This document shows positions 1-5,596 of a stretch of 19,364 nt of DNA, in pieces. A program made the translations under genes and the position numbers. The stretch's first letter is position 1. Each line of letters opens with the position of its first letter. The stretch covers positions 1 through 19,364 of the forward strand of contig SCTU01000149.1 of the NCBI GenBank assembly GCA_004297315.1. The letters are read 5' to 3'. Source of the DNA: Dehalococcoidia bacterium (GTDB lineage Bacteria > Chloroflexota > Dehalococcoidia > UBA2979). A model generated the notes under the pieces. The model was not told the origin of the DNA, ran no database searches, and worked only from the letters and a program-made list of their open reading frames with translations.

Positions 1-465
1 GCCCGGCACCGGGCCGGTGTGTCCAGCGCGACCGGGGAAGCGCTTCTTCCCGCCGACGAACGTCTCATCGGCCTCGATGATGCCCTTCAACTGTTCGAGC
101 ACCACGGCCCCCATCGCGCCCCGGATGCGGTGCGTGAGGAACCATGCCGTCTTGTACGAGACACCGACCGTGCGGCCCAACTGGGAGCTGCTCATGCCCT
201 TCTTGGACTCGCACATCAGGTAGACCGCGACAAACCACTTGCGAAGCGGCAACTTGGAGTCCTGGAAGATCGTCCCGGCGAGGACGGTGAACTGGTAGCC
301 GCACGTCGCGCAGTCGTAGGCGAACCGCTTGGAGTCGTACTGGTGCTTCTCACCCTCGCAGCGCGGGCACTTCACCCCATCCGGCCAGCGGAGTTCGGTC
401 AGCACCTTGCGGCATTCGGCGTCCGTCCCGTAGTCGTCCATGAGTTTGAAGAGGTTCGTGTCCAT
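1..465 (-). CDS. IS1595 family transposase (ISXO2-like), 3'-truncated by window edge
   Basis: This encodes a DDE-type transposase that cuts and rejoins the element ends. The visible 155 residues begin MDTNLFKLMDDYGTDAECRK. They contain an N-terminal zinc ribbon with two Cys pairs (CPRC near residues 33-36 and CATC near residues 52-55, followed by GYQF), then the conserved segment MSSSQLGRTVGVSYKTAWF and the start of the ISXO2-like catalytic domain with IIEADETFVGGKKR, whose ADET aspartate is the first catalytic acidic residue. The frame is open to position 1, so the second half, with the remaining acidic residues, is off the window. The ATG at 465 is the only in-frame Met near the start; no clear ribosome binding site precedes it. 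A TTGACA/TAGGAT promoter lies about 120 bp upstream on the same strand. Confidence 0.9.
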   Translation of the reverse strand, partial: MDTNLFKLMDDYGTDAECRKVLTELRWPDGVKCPRCEGEKHQYDSKRFAYDCATCGYQFTVLAGTIFQDSKLPLRKWFVAVYLMCESKKGMSSSQLGRTVGVSYKTAWFLTHRIRGAMGAVVLEQLKGIIEADETFVGGKKRFPGRAGHTGPVPG

Positions 466-598
466 GAGTAAGAAACCGCCGAAGAAAGCCTCTGAGATGA
501 CGAGTGAAGAACTGGCGAAGCGGGTGTTTCCAAAGGAGGTCGTGAAAGACCTGAAACACATCGCCGCGCCGAAGTCTCCCCCTCAGAAGTCATCCTAA
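464..598 (+). CDS. Small hypothetical protein (44 aa) inside the IS element, divergent to the transposase
   Basis: The 44-aa product starts MSKKPPKKASEMTSEELAKR, continues VFPKEVVKDLKHIA and ends in a Pro/Ser/Lys tail. It is very basic at both ends with a predicted short amphipathic helix between. The ATG at 464 shares a CATG tetramer with the oppositely oriented transposase ATG (465), so the two start codons overlap by two bases. A GAGG lies about 9 bases upstream. Codon choice is richer in AAG, GAA and TCT than in the host genes, in keeping with mobile DNA. From memory, short proteins of the form 'SEMT-EELAKRVFP' occur beside transposases of this kind, but I cannot confirm that here. No function is assigned. 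It could also be a non-coding antisense of the transposase leader. Confidence 0.5.
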   Translation: MSKKPPKKASEMTSEELAKRVFPKEVVKDLKHIAAPKSPPQKSS

Positions 599-620
599 TG
601 ACGAACGGTTACCGTGTCAA
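592..620 (-). promoter_or_regulatory. Putative transposase promoter
   Basis: On the minus strand TTGACA (620 to 615) is followed by exactly 17 bp and TAGGAT (597 to 592). The -35 box is a full consensus match and the -10 matches four of six bases. Transcription would begin near 585 and run through the complement of the small ORF before reaching the transposase start at 465, giving a leader of about 120 bases. The -35 box lies just inside the element's end. Confidence 0.55.
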
Positions 621-632
621 GTATACAGTCCC
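611..632 (-). repeat. Candidate terminal inverted repeat of the IS element
   Basis: Reading inward on the minus strand from 632 the sequence is GGGACTGTATACTTGACACG. A GGG start and a mixed AT-rich continuation resemble IS1595-family ends. The partner repeat is outside the window, so the call rests on position (between the transposase leader and host sequence) and on the terminal GGG only. Confidence 0.4.
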
Positions 633-635
633 GGG

Positions 636-872
636 CTAGCCCGCGTCGAGGGCCGCGCGCGCGCCAACGGGATCGCGCATCCCGTACGACGTCTCGAGGT
701 CGTCCAGCGCGCGCTCGCGCGCCGCTCCCCACGCCGCCAGCATCGCCAGCCTTGCGGTCCGCTCGCCCGACCCGTGGTCATCCGGGAGCCTCAGGCGAGC
801 GCACTCGGCTTCGGCCCGGTCGAAGGCCGCGAGCGCTGCGCGCACCGCCTCGATGTCCCGTGGTGCGGTCAT
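636..872 (-). CDS. Small hypothetical protein (78 aa), coupled to the upstream lyase-like gene
   Basis: I do not recognise this protein. It begins MTAPRDIEAVRAALAAFDRA, is rich in Ala, Arg and acidic residues, has no signal peptide or membrane segment, and looks fully helical. The ATG at 872 overlaps the TGA of the preceding lyase-like gene (ATGA, 4 bp), so the two are almost certainly translated together. Its TAG stop (636-638) lies only a few bases from the inferred end of the IS element, within the octamer expected to be the target duplication, so the element sits directly behind the gene. The C terminus (DAG) might be native or slightly altered by the insertion. Confidence 0.65.
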   Translation of the reverse strand: MTAPRDIEAVRAALAAFDRAEAECARLRLPDDHGSGERTARLAMLAAWGAARERALDDLETSYGMRDPVGARAALDAG

Positions 873-1942
873 TCGGCCGGAAGCGTCCGGATGAGCACGA
901 TGTGGTCGGTCGCAGACTCGGCCGCCCAGACCTCGCCGGGGCGGCCGTGGATCTGGCGCACGTTGCCGGGCTTACCCGCGAGCGGGAACGACTGGAACTG
1001 GCCACTGGCCGGGTCGTAGCGGACGAGGGCGTTTGCGCCGAAGTCGGAGAGCCACACCGCATCCCGCTCGTCGACGTATACGGCGTACGCCTGCGGGGCC
1101 TCCCCCGGCAGTCTCCGCTCCGTCCATTGCTTGCTCGTGGGGTCGTACATCGCAACTTGCCCCGCGTTCCACTCGCTGACCCAGACCCGTCCGCGCGAGT
1201 CCGACCACACGCGTCGCGCGCCCTGACGTGCCGTCGGCGGCTCGACCGCGTCGGCCCGCCCGCTGTCGACATCCACCCGCGCGATGTGGCTCCCGGCGAG
1301 TGAGGCGTACCAGACTGTGCCGTCCGGCGTCGTCGTCATGCCGTACGGGCCAGCGCCACGTGGGGCGTCGAACACGCGCACCTCCGCTGTCGCGGGGTCG
1401 ACCACGCCGTAGATGCCGCTCTGGCCGGTGAACCAGACGCGGCCGCGCCGGTCGAAGGTGGCGGTGTTGAGGTTGGCGCCTCGGCGGCCCGCCGGGAGCG
1501 GGAAGACCGTCACGCCGTCGGTCTTCGAGTCGACGCGCACGATCGCGTTCAGTCCGCTGTCGGTCACCCAGGCCGCGCCGTCCGCGGCGACAATCACACC
1601 GTGCGGTGACGATCCGGCCCCGAGCGGGATCTGTCGCGTCTTCCCGGTCTTCGGGTCGAAATAGCCGAGAGCACCCTGTCGCTGTGCCGTGTACCAGACG
1701 CCGCCGTCGGCTGCGGGCGCGACGTCGTGCGGCCCGGCGCCGGCCGGCACCGCGAACCGTTGCACCTCGAAGCGAAGCGCACCCGATGAAGGCGTCCCCG
1801 TGGCCCGAGCGGTGGCCGTCGCGCTCGGTTCAGCCGGCGCGACCGTAGCGGATGCGCGCGGCCCCTCGGCTGCGCGGTCGCCACACGCCGCGATCACGGC
1901 GAACGACGCTGCGCAGAGAAGCGTGCGTGACCTGGTGAGCAC
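869..1942 (-). CDS. Virginiamycin B lyase (streptogramin lyase)-like beta-propeller lipoprotein
   Basis: This is a predicted exported lipoprotein of 357 aa. The GTG at 1942 is chosen because GAGGAAGG precedes it with 7 bases of spacing and because it gives a clean lipoprotein signal: hydrophobic residues 8-19 and an IAAC lipobox with Cys20. A Ser/Thr/Ala/Pro linker (about 21-55) follows. Seven repeats of the form 'PDG-x-VW-(Y/V/F)(T/S)-x(8)-(R/Y)-x-D' run from about residue 66 to 350 (GGVWYT, GAAWVT, GRVWFT, GTVWYA, GRVWVS, DAVWLS, GEVWAA), making a seven-bladed propeller of the Vgb/NHL type. Vgb opens streptogramin B rings, but most relatives are of unknown function, and the lipoprotein form argues for an extracytoplasmic sensor or binding role rather than resistance. 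It heads a two-gene unit with the 78-aa gene. Confidence 0.8.
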   Translation of the reverse strand: MLTRSRTLLCAASFAVIAACGDRAAEGPRASATVAPAEPSATATARATGTPSSGALRFEVQRFAVPAGAGPHDVAPAADGGVWYTAQRQGALGYFDPKTGKTRQIPLGAGSSPHGVIVAADGAAWVTDSGLNAIVRVDSKTDGVTVFPLPAGRRGANLNTATFDRRGRVWFTGQSGIYGVVDPATAEVRVFDAPRGAGPYGMTTTPDGTVWYASLAGSHIARVDVDSGRADAVEPPTARQGARRVWSDSRGRVWVSEWNAGQVAMYDPTSKQWTERRLPGEAPQAYAVYVDERDAVWLSDFGANALVRYDPASGQFQSFPLAGKPGNVRQIHGRPGEVWAAESATDHIVLIRTLPAE

Positions 1943-1965
1943 CGGCACACCTTCCTCGGGACGGT

Positions 1966-1993
1966 GGCCTCCAACCGTAGCACCGTGGAGGCC
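1966..1993 (-). promoter_or_regulatory. Inverted repeat in the leader of the lyase-like gene
   Basis: GGCCTCCA (1966-1973) and TGGAGGCC (1986-1993) form a perfect 8-bp stem with a 12-base loop, ending 8 bases before the GAGGAAGG ribosome binding site of the minus-strand gene. In the transcript, the loop ACGGT can also pair with ACCGT just after the stem, allowing a pseudoknot. The 5' arm contains CCTC, able to pair with the ribosome binding site. This suggests a translational control element, but only complementarity is shown. Confidence 0.4.
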
Positions 1994-1999
1994 GCGCAT

Positions 2000-2027
2000 T
2001 TGGCCAGCCTCGACGCGCCGGTATGCT
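2000..2027 (+). promoter_or_regulatory. Possible leaderless promoter upstream of the 41-aa ORF and vanZ-like gene
   Basis: TTGGCC (2000-2005), a 16-bp spacer and TATGCT (2022-2027) each match four of six consensus bases. The ATG at 2034 falls 7 bases after the -10, where transcription would start, so a leaderless mRNA is possible. Confidence 0.3.
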
Positions 2028-2031
2028 GGCC
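2002..2031. repeat. Inverted repeat overlapping the putative vanZ-side promoter
   Basis: GGCCAGC (2002-2008) and GCTGGCC (2025-2031) are perfect 7-bp arms separated by 16 bp. They lie in the 217-bp gap between the divergent lyase-like and VanZ-like genes and cover the putative -35/-10 at 2000-2027. That is the arrangement of an operator. I see no known regulator motif. Confidence 0.35.
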
Positions 2032-2033
2032 TC

Positions 2034-2159
2034 ATGCGACACCTCAACACGCTGCGAGCGGACGGGTCGCTCTGGTCGCACGTCGTGATCGCGCGGGCCG
2101 GCACGTTCGGCTGCCGCACCGCGATTCCTGCGCCCGTGGTCACTCGAGGCCGTCGCTAG
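2034..2159 (+). CDS. Possible small protein (41 aa) abutting the VanZ-like gene
   Basis: The product would begin MRHLNTLRADGSLWSHVVIA and end in a basic tail. It has no recognisable domain. Support is indirect: roughly five-sixths of its third codon positions are G or C, as in real genes here; its TAG (2157-2159) directly abuts the next ATG (2160), as for coupled genes; and a promoter-like -10 lies just upstream. There is no ribosome binding site, so it would depend on leaderless initiation. High GC3 can arise by chance in short open frames at this GC content. Confidence 0.25.
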   Translation: MRHLNTLRADGSLWSHVVIARAGTFGCRTAIPAPVVTRGRR

Positions 2160-2522
2160 ATGCTGCTTTGGGCGGCGAGGGTCGCGGCGCTCGTCGCCGT
2201 CGGATTCGCGTGCTACCTGACGCTCTCGCCCGAGCCGGCGGGGGCCGGGGTGCTCCCGGACTGGGTGGGGCACCTCGGCATTTTCGCCGGGGTGGGCGCG
2301 AGTTTCGCGTTGCTGCATCGGGCTTCGGCGTGGCCCGCCTCGCGCCTCCGTCTCGTTGCGCTTGCCACGGCGTTCCTCGGCGTGGCGACGGAGGTCGGGC
2401 AGTCGTTCACCGGGCGTGACCCCAGCGTCGTCGACCTCGCCTTCGACCTTGCGGGCGGGCTCGGCGCGATCCTGGCGGCCGACGCGCTGCTGAAGCGGCG
2501 CATCAGTCCCCGCCGAAGTTAG
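2160..2522 (+). CDS. VanZ-like family membrane protein
   Basis: A 120-aa protein with four hydrophobic stretches (about residues 3-20, 34-52, 65-83, 95-111). The third and fourth are joined by the segment TEVGQSFTGRDPSVVDLAFD followed by LAGGLGA, which matches the VanZ consensus of an E-x-x-Q motif, a Gly-Arg turn and a D-x-x-x-(N/D)-x-x-G helix. VanZ raises teicoplanin tolerance in enterococci, but most short relatives have no known function and should not be read as resistance genes. The ATG at 2160 is used; the nearest purine-rich stretch (CGAGG) is 11 bases upstream, a weak site. It converges with the alpha/beta hydrolase gene 23 bp downstream. Confidence 0.75.
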   Translation: MLLWAARVAALVAVGFACYLTLSPEPAGAGVLPDWVGHLGIFAGVGASFALLHRASAWPASRLRLVALATAFLGVATEVGQSFTGRDPSVVDLAFDLAGGLGAILAADALLKRRISPRRS

Positions 2523-2545
2523 CCGGGCAGCCCGCTGCCGCACGC

Positions 2546-3277
2546 TTACGCACAGCGCGCCAGGTGCTCCCGCAGCAGCCGGTTGAACTCGTCCGGAGCC
2601 TCGAGGTTCGACAGGTGTCCGGCGCGTTCGATCACCGCGAGCGTGGCACCGGGGATCTGCGAGGCCATTGGCTTCGTCACGTCAGCCGGGATGAGCGTGT
2701 CCCCGCTCGAGGTGATGACGAGCGTGGGCACGTCGATCCCGGCGAGGTCGGGCGTGGAATCGACTCGGTCGGCCATCGCTTCCGACGCGACCGCGATCGC
2801 CTCCGCGGGCTGGCGGCCGATGATGGTCTGGACGCGCATCCGCAGGTCAGGGGAGGCATGCTCCGAGAGCAGCGGCGGCGGCGAACTCACGAGGAAGCCG
2901 TTGCCCTCCGCACGCAGCCGCTTCGCGAGGTCCTCGCGGCGCTGTTTGCCGGCCGCGTCGTCGCCGCCCGACTTGGTGTTGGCGAGCACGAGGCCCGCGA
3001 CGAGGTCGCGGTGGCGACGCCAGAACGAGAAGGCCACGTATCCGCCCATCGAGAGCCCGCAGAGTACGACGCGGTCGATGCCGGTGCCGCCCAAGGCCAT
3101 CGCGGCCACGTCGGCGGCAGTGTCCATCCAGCCCTCGCGCTGGCTGAGTGGCGCGCCACCAAACCCCGGCAGGTTTACCGCGACGACCGGCACGGTGTCG
3201 GCGAGACCGGTGGCCTGCTCGTCCCACATGTCGGCGTCCAGGGGAAAGGCGTGCAGCAGCAGGAGGCCCGTCGTCAT
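2546..3277 (-). CDS. Alpha/beta hydrolase (3-oxoadipate enol-lactonase/chloroperoxidase-like)
   Basis: A cytoplasmic hydrolase of 243 aa. The catalytic triad is visible: nucleophile Ser76 in GLSMGG, Asp193 in SSGDTLIP and His221 in RAGHLSNLEAP. The N-terminal LLLHAFPLDADMW supplies the oxyanion-hole region and the VNLPGFGGA turn is typical of the fold. Closest in pattern are PcaD-type enol-lactonases and non-haem chloroperoxidase-like esterases, so the substrate is unknown. The ATG at 3277 has GGGAG 7 bases upstream; a TTG one codon earlier is possible. It lies 88 bp downstream of the phosphotriesterase-family gene on the same strand, so the two hydrolases may form one transcription unit. Confidence 0.85.
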   Translation of the reverse strand: MTTGLLLLHAFPLDADMWDEQATGLADTVPVVAVNLPGFGGAPLSQREGWMDTAADVAAMALGGTGIDRVVLCGLSMGGYVAFSFWRRHRDLVAGLVLANTKSGGDDAAGKQRREDLAKRLRAEGNGFLVSSPPPLLSEHASPDLRMRVQTIIGRQPAEAIAVASEAMADRVDSTPDLAGIDVPTLVITSSGDTLIPADVTKPMASQIPGATLAVIERAGHLSNLEAPDEFNRLLREHLARCA

Positions 3278-3292
3278 CAAGATGCTCCCAAC

Positions 3293-3311
3293 CGCGGGGG
3301 GACGCCCCGCG
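3293..3311 (-). repeat. GC-rich hairpin between the two hydrolase genes
   Basis: CGCGGGG (3293-3299) and CCCCGCG (3305-3311) form a perfect 7-bp stem with a 5-base loop, just upstream of the alpha/beta hydrolase ribosome binding site. No T-run follows on the minus strand, so a Rho-independent terminator is unlikely. It may stabilise or process the transcript. Confidence 0.35.
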
Positions 3312-3365
3312 TATGCGAAGAGGTTTCCGAACCAGTATGGCTTGGCGGCGGTCGCGGCGCTGAAT

Positions 3366-4310
3366 TCAGTCAGCGGCGCCAGTCAGGAACCTTCGAGGCG
3401 CATCGACCAGCATCGTCTGGATGTCCCGCTCCGCGACGCCCGCGGCCCGCAGCGCGGGCACCGCGACGGTGCTGACGAACAGGTAGCGGGTGGGGCCCGT
3501 GGGGGCGCCGACGGGGGCGCCCATGCGGATCGGCGCGGGTGCGTAGTCGTGCCCGAGCATCAGGCGCGACGCCCAACCTCGGTCGACGAGCGCCTTCACG
3601 GTGGCGTTCCGGCGTTCCCATGCGGGCCGGCCCGGCCCGCCCGGATAGCGGTCCATCGAGAGGTAGACGCCAGTGCGAAGCAGCGACTCGAGGTAGTCGA
3701 CATCCTCGGTGTCTGCGCTGTGGCCGATGCAGATCCGTTCCATCGGCGCGCCTTCCTCGTGGAAGATTTCGACCTGGCGGGTGCCGACCTGTTCCGCCGC
3801 CCAGTGGTGGGTGCTGATCGGGCATCCCGTCTGCTTCAGCGCGCGCGCCGCGCCGCGCAGCACCCGTTCGCCCTCAGGGGTGACCCCGCCCATGTCGTTC
3901 GCGACCTTGATGGAGCCCGCCTTGATGCCCGTGTCCTCGATCCCCTCGCGGATCTCACGGACGAAAATGCTCGCGATCTCATCGAGGTCGCGTGCCCAGA
4001 ACGAGCGGGGCACGTCGCGCCAGATCCCGGTGGCGACGACGACGTTCATCCCGGACGCCCGGGCGACGTCGCGGACGAACGCGACGTCGCGTCCGAGGTC
4101 CGGCGTGGTCAGGTCGATGACGGTGTCGATGCCGCCGGCCTTCGCCTCGGCCAGTTCGCGCACGGTATTCGCGCGGGTGCGGTCCCAGTCGAAGAGCCAG
4201 GGGTAGTGGCGGTTGTCCTCGCCCATCCCCACCAGCACATGCTCGTGGCTGAGGGTGACACCGAGTTTCGATGCGTCGACGGGCCCGAGGACGGTTTCGA
4301 CTGAGGGCAT
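3366..4310 (-). CDS. Phosphotriesterase-family metal-dependent hydrolase
   Basis: A 314-aa amidohydrolase-superfamily TIM barrel of the PTE/PHP/lactonase group. Metal ligands can be placed by motif: His22 and His24 (LSHEHV), the bridging Lys135 in SIKVAND, His168/169 in ISTHH, His197 in IGHSAD and Asp255 in LGHDYAP. All the binuclear-centre residues seem present, so it should be active. Members hydrolyse lactones, phosphotriesters or related esters, and the natural substrate cannot be read from sequence. No signal peptide is seen. The ATG at 4310 has GGAGG with 6 bases of spacing. The tRNA-Lys gene is 65 bp upstream on the same strand with no obvious terminator between, so some read-through from the tRNA promoter is possible. 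Confidence 0.88.
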   Translation of the reverse strand: MPSVETVLGPVDASKLGVTLSHEHVLVGMGEDNRHYPWLFDWDRTRANTVRELAEAKAGGIDTVIDLTTPDLGRDVAFVRDVARASGMNVVVATGIWRDVPRSFWARDLDEIASIFVREIREGIEDTGIKAGSIKVANDMGGVTPEGERVLRGAARALKQTGCPISTHHWAAEQVGTRQVEIFHEEGAPMERICIGHSADTEDVDYLESLLRTGVYLSMDRYPGGPGRPAWERRNATVKALVDRGWASRLMLGHDYAPAPIRMGAPVGAPTGPTRYLFVSTVAVPALRAAGVAERDIQTMLVDAPRRFLTGAAD

Positions 4311-4374
4311 GGCTTACCTCCCGCGGCGGCATCCTATCCCAACCATGGAAAGGCAACGGCCATGCGAGTGAGGG

Positions 4375-4449
4375 TGGTGGGTCCGCAGGGATTCGAACCC
4401 TGAACCGATGGCTTAAAAGGCCACTGCTCTGCCGTTGAGCTACGGACCC
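4375..4449 (-). tRNA. tRNA-Lys (anticodon UUU)
   Basis: The minus strand folds as a full cloverleaf of 75 nt including an encoded CCA: acceptor GGGTCCG pairs with CGGACCC, the D arm is GCTC/GAGC, the anticodon arm is GTGGC-CTTTTAA-GCCAT with anticodon TTT at the middle of the loop, and the T arm is CAGGG-TTCGAAT-CCCTG. The discriminator base is A. The mature body is 4378-4449. It is a solitary tRNA gene with no sign of an integrated element beside it. Confidence 0.97.
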
Positions 4450-4456
4450 CGAGGAG

Positions 4457-4462
4457 ATCGTA
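4457..4462 (-). promoter_or_regulatory. Possible -10 box of the tRNA-Lys promoter
   Basis: TACGAT (minus strand, 4462 to 4457) lies in the 42-bp gap between the sugar transferase stop and the tRNA, 7 bases before the mature 5' end, which is the usual distance to a start site. The base run expected to hold the -35 (about 4480-4485, GTCGAG) is a poor match. Confidence 0.3.
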
Positions 4463-4491
4463 CACGCGGAGGCGTTGACCTCGACGCGATC

Positions 4492-5193
4492 CTATACGGC
4501 CCCGCGCCGGGCGAGGATGGCCCAGGGCGTGCGGAGGATGATCCCGATGTCTCCGCCCAGGGAGCGCTTGTCGACGTATTCCACGTCCAGCAGCATGCGC
4601 GCGTCCCAGCCGATTTGACTCCGGCCGGAGATCTGCCACGTCCCGGTCAGGCCGGGCTTCACGGCGAGCCGTCGCCAGCCGTGGCCCTGGTATTCGGCCT
4701 CCCAGGCGGCGATCGGACGAGGCCCCACGACCGACATCTCGCCGCGGAGCACGTTGATGAGCTGAGGCAATTCGTCAACGCTCCATGCGCGGAGCAGCCT
4801 CCCCAGACGGGTGACGCGAGGGTCCAACGCCCGCTTGAACTCCGGGCCTTCGACGGCCGCGGCGCGCATCGCCTCATGCATCCGGGACTCGGCGTCCGGC
4901 ACCATCGTGCGGAACTTGATGCAGACAAAGCGCCGGCCAAGGTGGCCGAGGCGTTCCTGACGGAACAGGACCGGCCGGCCGGACTCAACGATGATGGCCA
5001 CGGCAGCGATCAACCAGATGGGCATCGTGATCATGATGACCGCGATTGCGACCGTGATGTCGAGCATGCGCTTCAGCAGGTGGTAGCCGAGGTGGGGCTC
5101 ACGCGCCGTCTCAACGGAGACGGGCATGCCGTCGGCGATACTCGACGCAGCGGCCATCGACCGAGAGAATCGCACGCTGGTCCAGGCTCCCAT
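4492..5193 (-). CDS. Bacterial sugar transferase (undecaprenyl-phosphate phosphoglycosyl transferase, short PglC-like form)
   Basis: A 233-aa monotopic phosphoglycosyl transferase that moves a sugar-1-phosphate from a nucleotide sugar to undecaprenyl phosphate, starting exopolysaccharide or glycan assembly at the inner membrane face. A single hydrophobic segment spans about residues 43-69. It is followed by FRQERLGHLGRRFVCIKFRTM, the catalytic Asp140-Glu141 pair in SVDELPQLINVL, and the family signatures MSVVGPRP, KPGLTGTWQISGR and DVEYV. The length fits the short form without the N-terminal multi-pass module of WbaP/WcaJ. The ATG at 5193 has a G-rich stretch (GGCGGCGGG) just upstream; Met13 is an alternative without a site. 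No other polysaccharide genes are in view, so its product is unknown. Confidence 0.9.
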   Translation of the reverse strand: MGAWTSVRFSRSMAAASSIADGMPVSVETAREPHLGYHLLKRMLDITVAIAVIMITMPIWLIAAVAIIVESGRPVLFRQERLGHLGRRFVCIKFRTMVPDAESRMHEAMRAAAVEGPEFKRALDPRVTRLGRLLRAWSVDELPQLINVLRGEMSVVGPRPIAAWEAEYQGHGWRRLAVKPGLTGTWQISGRSQIGWDARMLLDVEYVDKRSLGGDIGIILRTPWAILARRGAV

Positions 5194-5256
5194 TTACCCG
5201 CCGCCCGCGCATCGTAGCCGCCGTTTGCGCCAATGTCGTCAGGTCAAACGACTCAT

Positions 5257-5292
5257 CTCTGACGTTGTTTCTGACGCCGTGCGTGACGGTCG
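5257..5292. repeat. Three tandem 12-bp repeats with TGACG core
   Basis: CTCTGACGTTGT, TTCTGACGCCGT and GCGTGACGGTCG lie head to tail, placing TGACG at 5260, 5272 and 5284 with exact 12-bp spacing. An inverted CGTCA is at 5237-5241. They sit in the 157-bp gap between the divergent sugar transferase and dehydrogenase-like genes, directly upstream of a putative promoter, and look like a regulator-binding array. Confidence 0.4.
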
Positions 5293-5294
5293 TG

Positions 5295-5322
5295 TTGCCG
5301 GAATACGGAGCGCCGGTAGAGT
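5295..5322 (+). promoter_or_regulatory. Putative promoter of the dehydrogenase-like gene
   Basis: TTGCCG (5295-5300), a 16-bp spacer and TAGAGT (5317-5322) resemble a vegetative promoter. The start site near 5329 would leave a leader of about 22 bases holding the GAAAGGG ribosome binding site for the GTG at 5351. Confidence 0.35.
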
Positions 5323-5350
5323 TAGGCGAACCACCGAAAGGGCGAATTCA

Positions 5351-5596
5351 GTGAGTCGGACCGGTCTACTGGCGCTCCTCGCCAGCTTCGTGGTGGTGAC
5401 CGCCCGGCATACTTCTACTTCTCCAGATCCGCCCCCGATCGGGATTCGCTCGCGACCACGGGTCTCATCGCGGTGATCCAAAATTCGCAACTCCGGGTGG
5501 TGGACAGCGCCGGGGCTAACGCAGGCGCGGTGGAGGGCGTCCCGGTGGACGGGCACGTCGGGTGGTCTACGGACGCGGCCAGCCTGGGATACGGAC
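5351..5596 (+). pseudogene. Frameshifted N-terminal part of the dehydrogenase-like gene
   Basis: The GTG at 5351 has GAAAGGG 8 bases upstream and opens a signal or anchor peptide (SRTGLLALLASFVVVTA), but this frame stops at TGA 5474-5476. Coding-like sequence continues in the -1 frame from about 5401 to 5592 (AYFYFSRSAPDRDSLATTGL, then IAVIQNSQLRVVDSAG and GHVGWSTDAASLGY), with high GC at third positions. It then returns to the original frame at about 5594, joining DVVTPSSFW. One missing base near the C-run at 5403-5405 (or the five Cs at 5432-5436) and one extra G near 5593-5594 would restore a single frame. The two changes cancel, so the intact gene would span 5351-7351 and encode about 666 aa. 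Sequencing error, real mutation or recoding are all possible. Confidence 0.65.

Larger units (their letters stand above)
1..632 (-). mobile_element. IS1595-family insertion sequence, one end (partial)
   Basis: The stretch holds the 5' two-thirds or so of an IS1595-type transposase gene on the minus strand, a short divergent ORF, a transposase promoter and a plausible terminal repeat ending in GGGACTGT (minus strand, outermost G at about 632). The other end lies beyond position 1, so terminal repeats and target duplication cannot be compared. IS1595 elements usually make 8-bp target duplications and have ends beginning GGG or GGC, which is why I place the boundary at about 632; the adjacent host octamer would be GGGCTAGC (633-640). 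The boundary is inferred, the family call is firm. Confidence 0.75.

Noticed and set aside
869..1942. Streptogramin resistance gene
   Set aside because: The propeller fold matches, but the protein is a lipoprotein in a two-gene unit with an unknown protein, and most Vgb-like proteins are not lyases. I saw no basis for a resistance claim.
2523..2545. Bidirectional terminator between the VanZ-like and alpha/beta hydrolase genes
   Set aside because: CGGGC-A-GCCCG could form only a strained 5-bp stem with a one-base loop and there is no T-run on either strand.
2583..4304. Long plus-strand open frame of over 500 codons opposite the two hydrolase genes
   Set aside because: It is the antisense of two clear enzyme genes with intact catalytic motifs. 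Its translation is Arg/Ala/Ser-rich with no fold signature, as expected in high-GC DNA.
4375..4449. tRNA-Lys as an integration site of a genomic island
   Set aside because: No integrase and no repeat of the tRNA 3' end were found nearby; flanking genes look native in composition.
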